DNA from: Halalkalicoccus sp. NIPERK01
Lineage (GTDB): Archaea; Halobacteriota; Halobacteria; Halobacteriales; Halalkalicoccaceae
Direction of reading: 5' to 3'
Assembly (NCBI RefSeq): GCF_030287405.1
Contig: NZ_JASVVV010000007.1
Location: 62,001 to 126,000, forward strand
DNA: 64,000 nucleotides
In this document: positions 17,078 to 24,390 of the stretch, piece by piece
Position numbering within the stretch: position 1 is the first letter of the stretch
Layout: each line of letters begins with the position of its first letter
The notes under the pieces: generated by a model
Database searches by the model: none
Told to the model about the DNA's origin: nothing
Seen by the model: only the letters and a program-made list of their open reading frames with translations
Program-made: the position numbers and the translations under genes

Positions 17078-18153
17078 GCCGTCTCCCCGTCCCCGTTCTC
17101 CTCGCGCCAGTCGACCAGTTCGTCCTCGTCGGCCTGTTCCAGGCGGTGTTCGTAGTAGTTCAGGGGGTGGGACTCGTCGATCACGTCCTCGCAGATGTCG
17201 TCCTTGTTCACGCAGTCGCCGTAGGACTGCATCGTCGCACAGCTCGGGGGAGTGTACTCCGTCGGACTCGTCTCCCCGCGGATGTGGTCGGTCTGATAGC
17301 GCGTCATCTCCTCGCCGAAACTCGAGTTGACCATGTAGAGGTCGATGATCTCGTCGGTGTTCATCCCGATGCTGGTGAGGAAGGCGGTGATCGCGAACCG
17401 GGAGTGGTGTGCGAGGTGCTCGCCCTGCTGGATCGAGTCGACCAGCGCCTTCATGCACGGCGGGAACCGCTCCGGGACGACGGTGTCGATCTCCCGCGTG
17501 AGATCGAGGTCCGCGAGGGTTTCCCGGACCGCCTCGACCTCGGTCTCCAGCGGTTCGGCGAGCGCCTCGGGCACCGACAGCGGCAGTCCACGGGCGACGC
17601 GCTGGGCGATCGCCTCCTCTAGGAGCGTGTGCAGCTCCGCGCGTTCGATGAACACCTCGCCGTCGGCGAGCGTGCGGTTGACGAGGCGCCACTGGTCGCC
17701 CCAGACGTCGGATGCGAGCGTGAGATACGTCCCGACGGCGACGCGATAGCCCGTCTCGTCCTCCGTGATTGCGCTCGCCAGATCGAACTCGGAGAGGAGG
17801 TCGGCGAGCGCGAGTCGCTCGGTCCGGTCGCTCTTGAGGTCGGCCGCGGCCCCCCGGGCGGCGCCGAACTGCGAGATGGCGCGGTTCGCCTCCGCGCGGG
17901 CGTACTTGCGGGTGCAGATACGCTCGTCGACCAGCGAGACGAGCACGCGGGCGACGGGGTACGACAGCAGTTCGACCCGCGTGCTCCGGTGGGGATCGCC
18001 GATCGAGCCCTCGCACAGCGCGCCCGTGACCCGCTCGGTCGCCCGCGCGACGACGGCCTCCTCGCGGATTAGCTCAGTGAGGTCGACCTCGGCCTCCTCG
18101 ACGGCCTCGCGGGCGGCGGCGAGAAACGGGTACCGGGCGTGAAGCGCCTTCAT
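17068..18153 (-). CDS. priL: DNA primase large subunit
   Basis: A 361-residue regulatory subunit of the archaeal/eukaryal-type primase, which with PriS makes RNA primers. The C-terminal domain carries the four cysteines of its 4Fe-4S cluster: Cys233 (PPCMKAL), Cys305 (PPSCATMQ), Cys314 (YGDC) and Cys321 (DDIC). The region around 240-300 (HLAHHSRFAITAFL) is the conserved Fe-S domain helix set. A TATA box about 30 nt upstream of the ATG supports this start. priS is not in the window. Confidence 0.93.
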   Translation of the reverse strand: MKALHARYPFLAAAREAVEEAEVDLTELIREEAVVARATERVTGALCEGSIGDPHRSTRVELLSYPVARVLVSLVDERICTRKYARAEANRAISQFGAARGAAADLKSDRTERLALADLLSEFDLASAITEDETGYRVAVGTYLTLASDVWGDQWRLVNRTLADGEVFIERAELHTLLEEAIAQRVARGLPLSVPEALAEPLETEVEAVRETLADLDLTREIDTVVPERFPPCMKALVDSIQQGEHLAHHSRFAITAFLTSIGMNTDEIIDLYMVNSSFGEEMTRYQTDHIRGETSPTEYTPPSCATMQSYGDCVNKDDICEDVIDESHPLNYYEHRLEQADEDELVDWREENGDGETAQP

Positions 18154-18177
18154 CCGCGCACGGCTATGATAGCGAGG

Positions 18178-18188
18178 CCGATAAACCT
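18178..18188 (-). promoter_or_regulatory. TATA box of priL
   Basis: Minus-strand AGGTTTATCGG is centred about 30 nt before the priL ATG at 18153, consistent with a leaderless transcript. Confidence 0.5.
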
Positions 18189-18455
18189 GTGTGAACGCCC
18201 GCAGTTATATACGGCCATCGGGACCGACGACGCCCTCTCGAGCGCGTGACCCGCCGGAACGACGATAACCCGGCCGATACCCGGTCGATAGACGGTGGAG
18301 TTCGAGCGAGAGGGTCGTCACGAGGCGGGAGGGCTGGATTCGCGCCACCGCATGATCGCAACCCATCGTGTGTCTTCGCCGTCATTCGAACTGTATGCCG
18401 TAACGAAGCTCTCCCGTTGATCGCTCACCCGCATATGACTGCCAGTACATATCAT

Positions 18456-18494
18456 TTTATTTATGTTAGTGAGACCAACGTATACCGTTGGTCT
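18456..18494 (+). promoter_or_regulatory. Promoter with operator-like palindrome for the selenium-binding-protein gene
   Basis: An AT-rich TATA region (TTTATTTAT, 18456-18464) is followed by an inverted repeat at 18472-18494: AGACCAACG and CGTTGGTCT around TATAC. The expected transcription start (about 18486) falls inside the palindrome, an arrangement suited to repression. The remaining leader (about 50 nt) ends with an SD-like GGAGGGGATC directly before the ATG at 18537. Confidence 0.6.
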
Positions 18495-18536
18495 GGACGT
18501 CGCCACGGAGCGAAGACGGGCACAACGGAGGGGATC

Positions 18537-19979
18537 ATGAGCAGTCACACATCGGAAGGACACGGCGGACTGGAACACGAACATCACGGGGTCGAGGGGC
18601 CGGGCTACGCGACGCCGCAGGCCGCCATCGAGGAGTCCGAACGCGAGACGGTGGCGTACGTCATCGGACTGTACACGGGCACCGACGTCGACGCGCCCGA
18701 CTTCCTCGCGGTCGTCGACGTCGACCCCGATTCGGGGACCTACGGCGAGATAACGGACCGGATCGAGATGCCGACGAAGGGCGACGAACTCCACCACTTC
18801 GGGTGGAACGCCTGCTCGTCGTCGTGCCATATCGAGGGGTTGGAGCGACGCTACCTCGTGATCCCGGGCAACCGCTCATCGCGGATCACGGTCGTCGACA
18901 CCGAGAACAGGGCCCATCCCGAGATAGTGCGGGTGATCGAGCCCGAGGAGGTCTTCGAGTACGATCTCTCGGCGCCACACACCGTCCACTGTCCCGCCGG
19001 CGGTGGGGTCATGATCAGCATGCTCGGGAACGCCGACGGGGAGTTGCCGGGGGGCTTTCTCGAACTCAACGAGGACCTCGAGGTCGAGGGGCGCTGGGAT
19101 CTCCCCGGCGAGATCGAGATGAACTACGACTTCTGGTACCAGCCGCGCCACAACGTGATGATCTCCTCGGAGTGGGCCGCGCCCGAGACCTATCAGCCGG
19201 GGTTCGACATGGAGGACGTCGAGGCCGACAAGTACGGCCACCGACTGCACTTCTGGAACTGGGGGGACAAGACGGTCGAGCAGACGGTCGATCTGGGCGA
19301 GGAGGGGTTGGTCCCGCTCGAAGTGCGCTTCCTCCACAGCCCCGAGGCGACCCACGGCTACGTCAACGCGGCGCTCTCGTCGAACATCTTCCACTTCTTC
19401 GAGGACCGCGAGGCGCGGAGCGCCTCCGAGGGTGCGAGCGGCGATGAGCCGCGAGCAGACGGCGAGTGGCGCGCCGAGAAGGTCATCGACTTCGAGGGAC
19501 GCGACCTCGAGGGGTGGGACATGCCGGTCCCGGCGCTCCCGACGGACATCCTGATCTCGATGGATGACCGCTACCTGTTCGGGGCGAACTGGCTCCACGG
19601 CGAGGTCTGGATGTACGACATCAGTGATCCGGCGAACCCGCGACACGCCGACTCGGTCTCCATCGGGGGCTACTTCGGCGACGTCAGGGAGGTGAAGGGC
19701 CGCGAACTCGCGGCCGGGCCGCAGATGGTGCAGTTGAGCCTCGACGGCGAGCGCCTCTACTGGACCACGTCGCTGTACTCGACGTGGGACGACCAGTTCT
19801 TCCCCGAGGAGAAAGAGCGCGGGTCGGTGATGCTGAAGGCCGACGTCGATCCCCGACGGGGGACCCTGACGCTCGATGAGGACTTTCTCGTCGACTTCGG
19901 GACCCTCCCGGAGGGGCCGGCGCGCGCCCACGAGATCCGCTGGCCCGACGGCGACTGCACCAGCGACGTCTGGCAGTAG
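18537..19979 (+). CDS. Selenium-binding protein 56 family (methanethiol oxidase-like)
   Basis: A 480-residue beta-propeller protein of the SBP56/SELENBP1 family. The family signature HH-x-GWN-x-CSS is present (His86-His87, Cys93), with a further Cys97-His98. Human and bacterial members are copper-dependent methanethiol oxidases, so sulfur-volatile oxidation is the best guess. The ATG at 18537 has a strong SD; the frame is open to 18246 but that part lacks coding character. Residues about 292-311 are an Ala/Ser/Glu/Gly insertion absent from relatives as I remember them and encoded by two DNA palindromes. A ferredoxin gene follows 5 nt downstream. Confidence 0.85.
   Translation: MSSHTSEGHGGLEHEHHGVEGPGYATPQAAIEESERETVAYVIGLYTGTDVDAPDFLAVVDVDPDSGTYGEITDRIEMPTKGDELHHFGWNACSSSCHIEGLERRYLVIPGNRSSRITVVDTENRAHPEIVRVIEPEEVFEYDLSAPHTVHCPAGGGVMISMLGNADGELPGGFLELNEDLEVEGRWDLPGEIEMNYDFWYQPRHNVMISSEWAAPETYQPGFDMEDVEADKYGHRLHFWNWGDKTVEQTVDLGEEGLVPLEVRFLHSPEATHGYVNAALSSNIFHFFEDREARSASEGASGDEPRADGEWRAEKVIDFEGRDLEGWDMPVPALPTDILISMDDRYLFGANWLHGEVWMYDISDPANPRHADSVSIGGYFGDVREVKGRELAAGPQMVQLSLDGERLYWTTSLYSTWDDQFFPEEKERGSVMLKADVDPRRGTLTLDEDFLVDFGTLPEGPARAHEIRWPDGDCTSDVWQ
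19410..19452. repeat. Pair of palindromes inside the selenium-binding-protein gene
   Basis: Two adjacent inverted repeats lie in the coding sequence: arms GAGGCGC/GCGCCTC around GGA (19410-19426), and GCGGC/GCCGC around GATGA (19438-19452). Together they encode the low-complexity insertion between the conserved HFFEDRE and WRAEKV segments. They keep the reading frame. Confidence 0.55.
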
Positions 19980-19984
19980 CTCGC

Positions 19985-20299
19985 ATGCACCGGGTGAGCC
20001 TCGAGTGGCCCGACGGGCGACGCGAGACGGTCGGGGTCGACCCCGACGAACCCCTGCTCAACGCCGCCGAGCGGGCGGGGATCGGCCTCCCCTTCGGCTG
20101 TCGGATCGGCGTCTGTGGGACGTGTACCGGACGGGCGCTCGACGGGGGGACGCGCCACGTCGAACCGCCACGGGCGCTCAAGGGACGCCACCTCGAAGCG
20201 GGCTACGTCCTGACCTGTATAGCGACGCCGGAGGTCGACTGTACGGTCGAGGTGGGGACGGACATCCGCGCTCGCCTGTTCGAGAACCCGTGGCGATGA
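19985..20299 (+). CDS. 2Fe-2S ferredoxin, plant type
   Basis: A 104-residue ferredoxin with the plant-type cysteine pattern: Cys39, Cys44, Cys47 (CRIGVCGTC) and Cys78 (YVLTCIA). It lacks the long acidic N-terminal insertion found in the main haloarchaeal ferredoxin, so it is probably a dedicated electron carrier. It starts 5 nt after the selenium-binding-protein gene and overlaps the next gene by ATGA (20296-20299). It may accept electrons from methanethiol oxidation, which is a context inference only. Confidence 0.88.
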   Translation: MHRVSLEWPDGRRETVGVDPDEPLLNAAERAGIGLPFGCRIGVCGTCTGRALDGGTRHVEPPRALKGRHLEAGYVLTCIATPEVDCTVEVGTDIRARLFENPWR

Positions 20300-21072
20300 G
20301 CGAGCGGACACGCCGGACGGCAGGCAGTGTGGCACTGCTCCGAATAACGGCGCTCGTCTCGATCGGGGTGCTCTGGACCCCAGCACTCGTCCGGGCCCAC
20401 GGGGATGTCGACCACGGCGTCGGCGTATCGTTCGGGGTCGTCGTCGCCGCGGCCCTCGGGGTCGGCATCGCCGCGGGCGTGGTGGTCCTGCTCACGGGGC
20501 TCTCGCTGCGGGCCCGCATGCTGGCGGGGTTCGACAGGGGGATCGGGATCGTGCTCGTCGTCCTCGGCGTCACCCTCGCCGTCTCCGCCGTGGGCGAGTA
20601 CCCGCTGCTCGCCGCCGCCGGAATCGGCGGCGGCGGCCTCGTCGCGTGGTCGGTCGCCGCGCGTACCGACGCACACCACGCGGACGTGACCTTCGTCGCG
20701 CTGGCCACACACCGGGTGATCGAGGGGGGTGCGCTCGCGGCCGTCTACCTCGCGGGGTCGGCCGTCGGAACGGTCGGCGCGCTGCTGATAGCGGGGCACG
20801 TCGCGCTCGAAACCGCCGCCGTCGCCGGCCTCTACGTGACCACGGGGCGGGGTCCGATACGAGCCCTGGTCGCGATCGGCCTCCTGCAGGTCGGGTTCGG
20901 GGTCGGCATCGTCGGCGGGACGATACTGGCGATGGCCGTTCCCACGGGCCTCCAGGTGGCCGTGATGGCGGCGGGTGCCGGCGCGCTGCTCGTCGTCGGG
21001 AACGCGGAGATCGCCGGCCACCACGATCGTGAGTCGGCCCCGCTACGGGAGCGGTGGCGGGTAAAACGGTAG
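20296..21072 (+). CDS. Multi-spanning membrane protein with ZIP-like His/Glu helices
   Basis: A 258-residue membrane protein with about eight hydrophobic segments. After a signal-like first helix comes a His-rich stretch (RAHGDVDHG, about 33-41). Two later helices carry HRVIEGGA and GHVALETAAV, resembling the metal-binding HNFPEG and HEIPHE helices of ZIP transporters. This suggests a divalent or copper transporter that supplies the neighbouring SBP56 protein. The ZIP likeness is my reading of short motifs, not a full-length match. It is coupled to the ferredoxin gene by ATGA. Confidence 0.65.
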   Translation: MSERTRRTAGSVALLRITALVSIGVLWTPALVRAHGDVDHGVGVSFGVVVAAALGVGIAAGVVVLLTGLSLRARMLAGFDRGIGIVLVVLGVTLAVSAVGEYPLLAAAGIGGGGLVAWSVAARTDAHHADVTFVALATHRVIEGGALAAVYLAGSAVGTVGALLIAGHVALETAAVAGLYVTTGRGPIRALVAIGLLQVGFGVGIVGGTILAMAVPTGLQVAVMAAGAGALLVVGNAEIAGHHDRESAPLRERWRVKR

Positions 21073-21075
21073 GGT

Positions 21076-21819
21076 CTAGTCGCTCTGGATGCGCGGCGCG
21101 AGCATGTAGGTGACCTGGCCCTCCCCCTCGGCGATCTCGAAGTGGAGTTTGACGGGGAACTCCTCGCCGAGTTCGAGGGTGACCTCGCCGTCGCTCGGGA
21201 TGGCCTTGTTCATGTCCTTGAGGTAGTCGAGGCTGAACAGCGAGTGAGCGGGCCCGGGCGTCAGGTCGATGAGATCGCTCTCGTCGAGTTCGAGGTGGAC
21301 GTCGTCGGTGTCGCCCTCGGCGTCGACGTAAAACAGCGAGTCGGACTCGTCGACGCCCAGCGCGATGTGGTCGCTCACCATGTCGGCGGCCTTCACGGCG
21401 CGGTTGATGTCGCGGCCCTCGACGACGACGTTCGCGGGCAGGTCCAGATCGGGAATGTCGGGCTCCTGGCGGATGGAGTCGGGGTCGATGAGCGCGAGCG
21501 TGTACTCGAGGCCGTCGATCTGGATGTGGAGCTTTCTCGTCTCCTCGTCGAGTTCGAGGTGGACCAGTTGGCCGGCGTCGGCCATCCCGACGGTGTCCTC
21601 GAGCCTGGAGAGGTTGACGCCGATCTGCCCGCCGTCGGCCTCGTAGGACTCGAAGGCGGTCGCGTCGAGCGTGAGGTCGACCATGCCGACGTTCGCGGGG
21701 TCGACGGCGCGGATCGCCAGTCCGTCCTCGTTGAGGTGGATCGTACACTCGTCCACCAGCGCGCTCACCGAATCGAGTGCCGTCCCAAGCGTGTCGGCAC
21801 TCACGATCGCATTGAACAT
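21076..21819 (-). CDS. pcn: DNA polymerase sliding clamp, PCNA
   Basis: A 247-residue clamp subunit; three copies form a ring around DNA and tether polymerase, ligase and FEN1. The N-terminal [18 protein letters not shown] and the C-terminal [10 protein letters not shown] are characteristic, as is the central interdomain loop (about 115-130). It is rich in Asp/Glu on the outer face, as in other haloarchaeal clamps. The ATG at 21819 is supported by a TATA box 27-30 nt upstream; the open frame to 21870 is rejected. Confidence 0.95.
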   Translation of the reverse strand: MFNAIVSADTLGTALDSVSALVDECTIHLNEDGLAIRAVDPANVGMVDLTLDATAFESYEADGGQIGVNLSRLEDTVGMADAGQLVHLELDEETRKLHIQIDGLEYTLALIDPDSIRQEPDIPDLDLPANVVVEGRDINRAVKAADMVSDHIALGVDESDSLFYVDAEGDTDDVHLELDESDLIDLTPGPAHSLFSLDYLKDMNKAIPSDGEVTLELGEEFPVKLHFEIAEGEGQVTYMLAPRIQSD

Positions 21820-21843
21820 CTTGTCCCCGGCTACGAAAGCACG

Positions 21844-21854
21844 ACTTAAAAAGG
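21844..21854 (-). promoter_or_regulatory. TATA box of the PCNA gene
   Basis: Minus-strand CCTTTTTAAGT is centred about 30 nt before the ATG at 21819, giving a leaderless transcript. Confidence 0.55.
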
Positions 21855-21868
21855 CAACTTTTCCCCTC

Positions 21869-21884
21869 ACGCGCGTGCGCGCGT
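21869..21884. promoter_or_regulatory. CG-rich palindrome upstream of the PCNA promoter
   Basis: ACGCGCG and CGCGCGT flank a TG centre, 15 nt upstream of the PCNA TATA box on the minus strand, in the activator/BRE-side position. It lies in the 120-bp region shared with the divergent rlmE gene. The simple CG composition makes a chance match more likely than for the other palindromes. Confidence 0.35.
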
Positions 21885-21939
21885 TGGCTCACGAGAACGA
21901 AGCCCGTAAGCCGCTCGCTCGCGTACTCCCGACGATCGA

Positions 21940-22695
21940 ATGGCCGGCAAGGACGAGTACTACAACAAGGCGAAACAGCAGGGGTATCGCTCGCGGGCGG
22001 CGTACAAGCTCAAACAGCTCGACGAGATGGCGGACCTCCTCTCCGAGGGCGACCGCGTCGTCGACCTCGGCGCCGCCCCGGGGGGGTGGCTCCAGGTCGC
22101 GACCGAGCGCGTGGGCACCGGGACGGTCGTGGGGGTGGACCTCCAGCGGATCAGCTCGTTGGAAGGGGTCGAGACGATCAGGGGCGACATGACCGACGAA
22201 TCGACCCGCGAGGAGGTCGTCGACCGGGTCGGCGAGGCCGACGTGGTACTCTCGGACATGGCGCCCAACATGACCGGCGAGTACTCGCTGGATCAGGCCC
22301 GCTCGGTCCACCTTGCGCGCCAGGCGTTCGAGACCGCACGGGAACTCCTCGCGCCGGGCGGGGACCTCGTCGTGAAGGTCTTCGAGGGACGGGACCTCGA
22401 CTCGCTCAGGGAGGACATCGAAAACGAGTTCGAGTACGTCCGCACGACGTCGCCTGCGGCCTCCCGAGACGAGTCCTCGGAGGTCTACCTCGTCGCCAAG
22501 GGCTTTTTGACGGCTCCGGTCGAACCTGGCGATACCCTGACCGTCGAGATCGAGGGGACGGGAAACGAGGGCGACGGGATCGCCAAGGTCGAGGGCTTTA
22601 CAGTGTTCGTTCCGGACGCCGAGGAGGGCGAGACCGTCGAGATCGAGATCGAGGACGTGAAGCCGCGATTCGGGTTCGCGAAGCAGCTCGACTAG
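21940..22695 (+). CDS. rlmE: 23S rRNA 2'-O-methyltransferase RlmE with C-terminal TRAM domain
   Basis: A 251-residue FtsJ-family enzyme that methylates the 2'-OH of a conserved uridine in the 23S A-loop. The K-D-K-E set is visible: Lys in YRSRAAYKL, Asp in LSDMAPN, Lys in DLVVKVFEG and Glu in SSEVYLVAKG. The SAM loop is DLGAAPGGW. Residues about 190-250 form a TRAM RNA-binding domain, an extension found in haloarchaeal members. The stop overlaps that of the convergent transporter gene in CTAG (22692-22695). Confidence 0.92.
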   Translation: MAGKDEYYNKAKQQGYRSRAAYKLKQLDEMADLLSEGDRVVDLGAAPGGWLQVATERVGTGTVVGVDLQRISSLEGVETIRGDMTDESTREEVVDRVGEADVVLSDMAPNMTGEYSLDQARSVHLARQAFETARELLAPGGDLVVKVFEGRDLDSLREDIENEFEYVRTTSPAASRDESSEVYLVAKGFLTAPVEPGDTLTVEIEGTGNEGDGIAKVEGFTVFVPDAEEGETVEIEIEDVKPRFGFAKQLD

Positions 22696-23399
22696 TCGGC
22701 GGGCGTCGCCCCTCGCTCGTCCCGCCGGGAGCGCACGAGCCCGACGACCGCGTACACCACGGGCGTGTCCGCGAGCGCGATCAGTAGTTTGATCAGGTAC
22801 TGGCCGACGATCAGCGCCAGCAGTTCGCCCGCGGGGAGCGCCACCCCGATCCCGAAGAGGGCGGGTGCGAGCGAGAACGCCACCGAGACGAAGACGACGG
22901 TGTCGAGCGCCTGGCTACTCGCCGTCGACCCGACGTTGCGGGCCCAGAGCAGCTCCGTCCCGGTTCGCTCGCGGATCCGGTGGAAGACGAGCACGTCCCA
23001 GTTCTGGCTGACGAGGTAGGCGAGCAGGCCGCCGAGGACGATATTGGTGCTCGGGGCGAGCACCCGCGCGAACAGGTCGGGGTCGACGCCGACGGGCGAC
23101 CCGGGCGCGAGGATCGCGAGCCAGACCAGCCCGAGCATGACGAGGATCATCGCGAAGCCGACGTTGACCAGCGCCTGCGCGGGGCGCTTGCCGTAGAGTT
23201 CGGCGTAGCAGTCGGTGGCGAGGAACGTCAGCGCGTAGGCCAGCACGCCCGCGGGAACGATGATCTCGCCCCCGACGACCGGCAGATCGACGGGGAGCGA
23301 GAGCGCGAGGATCTTCACCGCGAGCACCTGGGCGACGACCAGCGCCGTGACGAAGGTCGCCGCCAGCGCGAGGCGCGCGACGCCCTCACTCCGCGTCAT
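22692..23399 (-). CDS. Queuosine-precursor transporter-like, VUT family
   Basis: A 235-residue membrane protein with about six or seven helices. The YALTFLATDCYAELYGKR segment and the NWDVLVFHRIRERTG and RNVGSTASSQALDT motifs identify the VUT/YhhQ (DUF165) family, importers of 7-deazaguanine precursors. In haloarchaea such a precursor could feed archaeosine tRNA modification. The ATG at 23399 overlaps the 3' end of the ribbon-helix-helix gene by 14 nt, so the two are cotranscribed. Confidence 0.82.
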   Translation of the reverse strand: MTRSEGVARLALAATFVTALVVAQVLAVKILALSLPVDLPVVGGEIIVPAGVLAYALTFLATDCYAELYGKRPAQALVNVGFAMILVMLGLVWLAILAPGSPVGVDPDLFARVLAPSTNIVLGGLLAYLVSQNWDVLVFHRIRERTGTELLWARNVGSTASSQALDTVVFVSVAFSLAPALFGIGVALPAGELLALIVGQYLIKLLIALADTPVVYAVVGLVRSRRDERGATPAD

Positions 23400-23565
23400 C
23401 GTCGAGCCGTCCGTGGCGTGCGTCGATCTCGTCGAGCAGATCGAGGGTCTTCCTGACGGAGGCACGGATCGCCTCGCTTCTGTTGACGAACTTTCCCCCG
23501 TCGCCGACGTGCGAATCGAGGTCGTCGAGTAGCTCCTGTGGGACCTCGACGCTTATCTTGGGCAT
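23386..23565 (-). CDS. Ribbon-helix-helix (CopG-type) DNA-binding protein
   Basis: A 59-residue single RHH domain: beta strand KISVEVPQELLDDLD, then helices with FVNRSEAIRASVRKTLDLLD. Such proteins bind operators as dimers. It overlaps the start of the transporter gene and is therefore probably in one operon with it, perhaps regulating it in response to precursor supply; no ligand domain is present, so that is inference. The ATG at 23565 opens a normal-length RHH. Confidence 0.82.
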   Translation of the reverse strand: MPKISVEVPQELLDDLDSHVGDGGKFVNRSEAIRASVRKTLDLLDEIDARHGRLDDDAE

Positions 23566-23615
23566 ACCCGGAGAATATCGAGGGGCGACATAAGTCCGCC
23601 GGCTCGATTCGGCGG

Positions 23616-23626
23616 CTTTTATTATT
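23616..23626 (+). promoter_or_regulatory. TATA box of the DUF4397 gene
   Basis: CTTTTATTATT is centred about 28 nt before the ATG at 23650. Confidence 0.5.
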
Positions 23627-23649
23627 CGGTAGGAGAGAGGGGTGGAACG

Positions 23650-24387
23650 ATGACCGACTACACCAGACGCGGCGTCCTCGCGGGGATCGGTGCGGGGATC
23701 GCCCTGACGGCCGGAACCACCGTCGCCGGCGCGGACGATCACGAACGGAAGCAGGAGGACGTCGCCCGCGTCGTCCACCTCTCGCCGGACGCCCCGGCGC
23801 TCGATATCTACGTCGACGGCGAACTCTGGTTCGAAGGGGTCGAACCGCTGACGCTCCAGCAGGGGGCGACCCCCGCCGAACCGGGCACCTACGACGTGGC
23901 CGCCGTCCCGACGGGCGAGGACAGCGAGAACGCCCTCGTCGAGACCGAGATCGACATTGAGCCGGGGCCGTGTACCCTCGCGGCGGTCGGCGAGGTCTGT
24001 GCGCTGAGCGGCAACGCCTTCGATCTGGTCGCGCTGAAGGGCGACTTCGGACAGACGAAAGCGGACCACGCCCGCCTCCGGGCGGTCCACGCCTCGCCCG
24101 ACACGCCGACGATCGACGTCCGGACCGAGGCCGGCGAGACGATCGCCCAGGGGCTCTCGTTCGGCGACGCCCAGACCGCGGAGGTCCCCGCCGGCGAGAC
24201 CGTCGTTGCGGTCCGGGCGGCCGACGGGAAGACGCTCGCCCGCTTCAAACTCGAACCCGAGGCCGGTCACGTCTACTCGGCGTTCGCCGTCGGCTATCAG
24301 GACCCCGGATCGGCGCCCGAGGCGGCCCCCGACGACCTCGGGTTCTCGCTCGCGCTCAGCGAGGACGCCGCGCCGGGCGAGCAGTAA
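23650..24387 (+). CDS. Tat-exported DUF4397 protein
   Basis: A 245-residue exported protein with a twin-arginine signal (YTRRGVLAGIG then a hydrophobic stretch ending near AGA at 29-32). Two DUF4397 repeats follow, each with the VHLSPDAPALDIYVDG or VHASPDTPTIDVRTEAG motif. DUF4397 domains are beta-sandwich modules of secreted and cell-surface proteins; function is unknown. There is no C-terminal anchor, so it is probably released or surface-associated. It is convergent with the fused tatC gene and is a likely client of that system. Confidence 0.82.
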   Translation: MTDYTRRGVLAGIGAGIALTAGTTVAGADDHERKQEDVARVVHLSPDAPALDIYVDGELWFEGVEPLTLQQGATPAEPGTYDVAAVPTGEDSENALVETEIDIEPGPCTLAAVGEVCALSGNAFDLVALKGDFGQTKADHARLRAVHASPDTPTIDVRTEAGETIAQGLSFGDAQTAEVPAGETVVAVRAADGKTLARFKLEPEAGHVYSAFAVGYQDPGSAPEAAPDDLGFSLALSEDAAPGEQ

Positions 24388-24390
24388 CCC

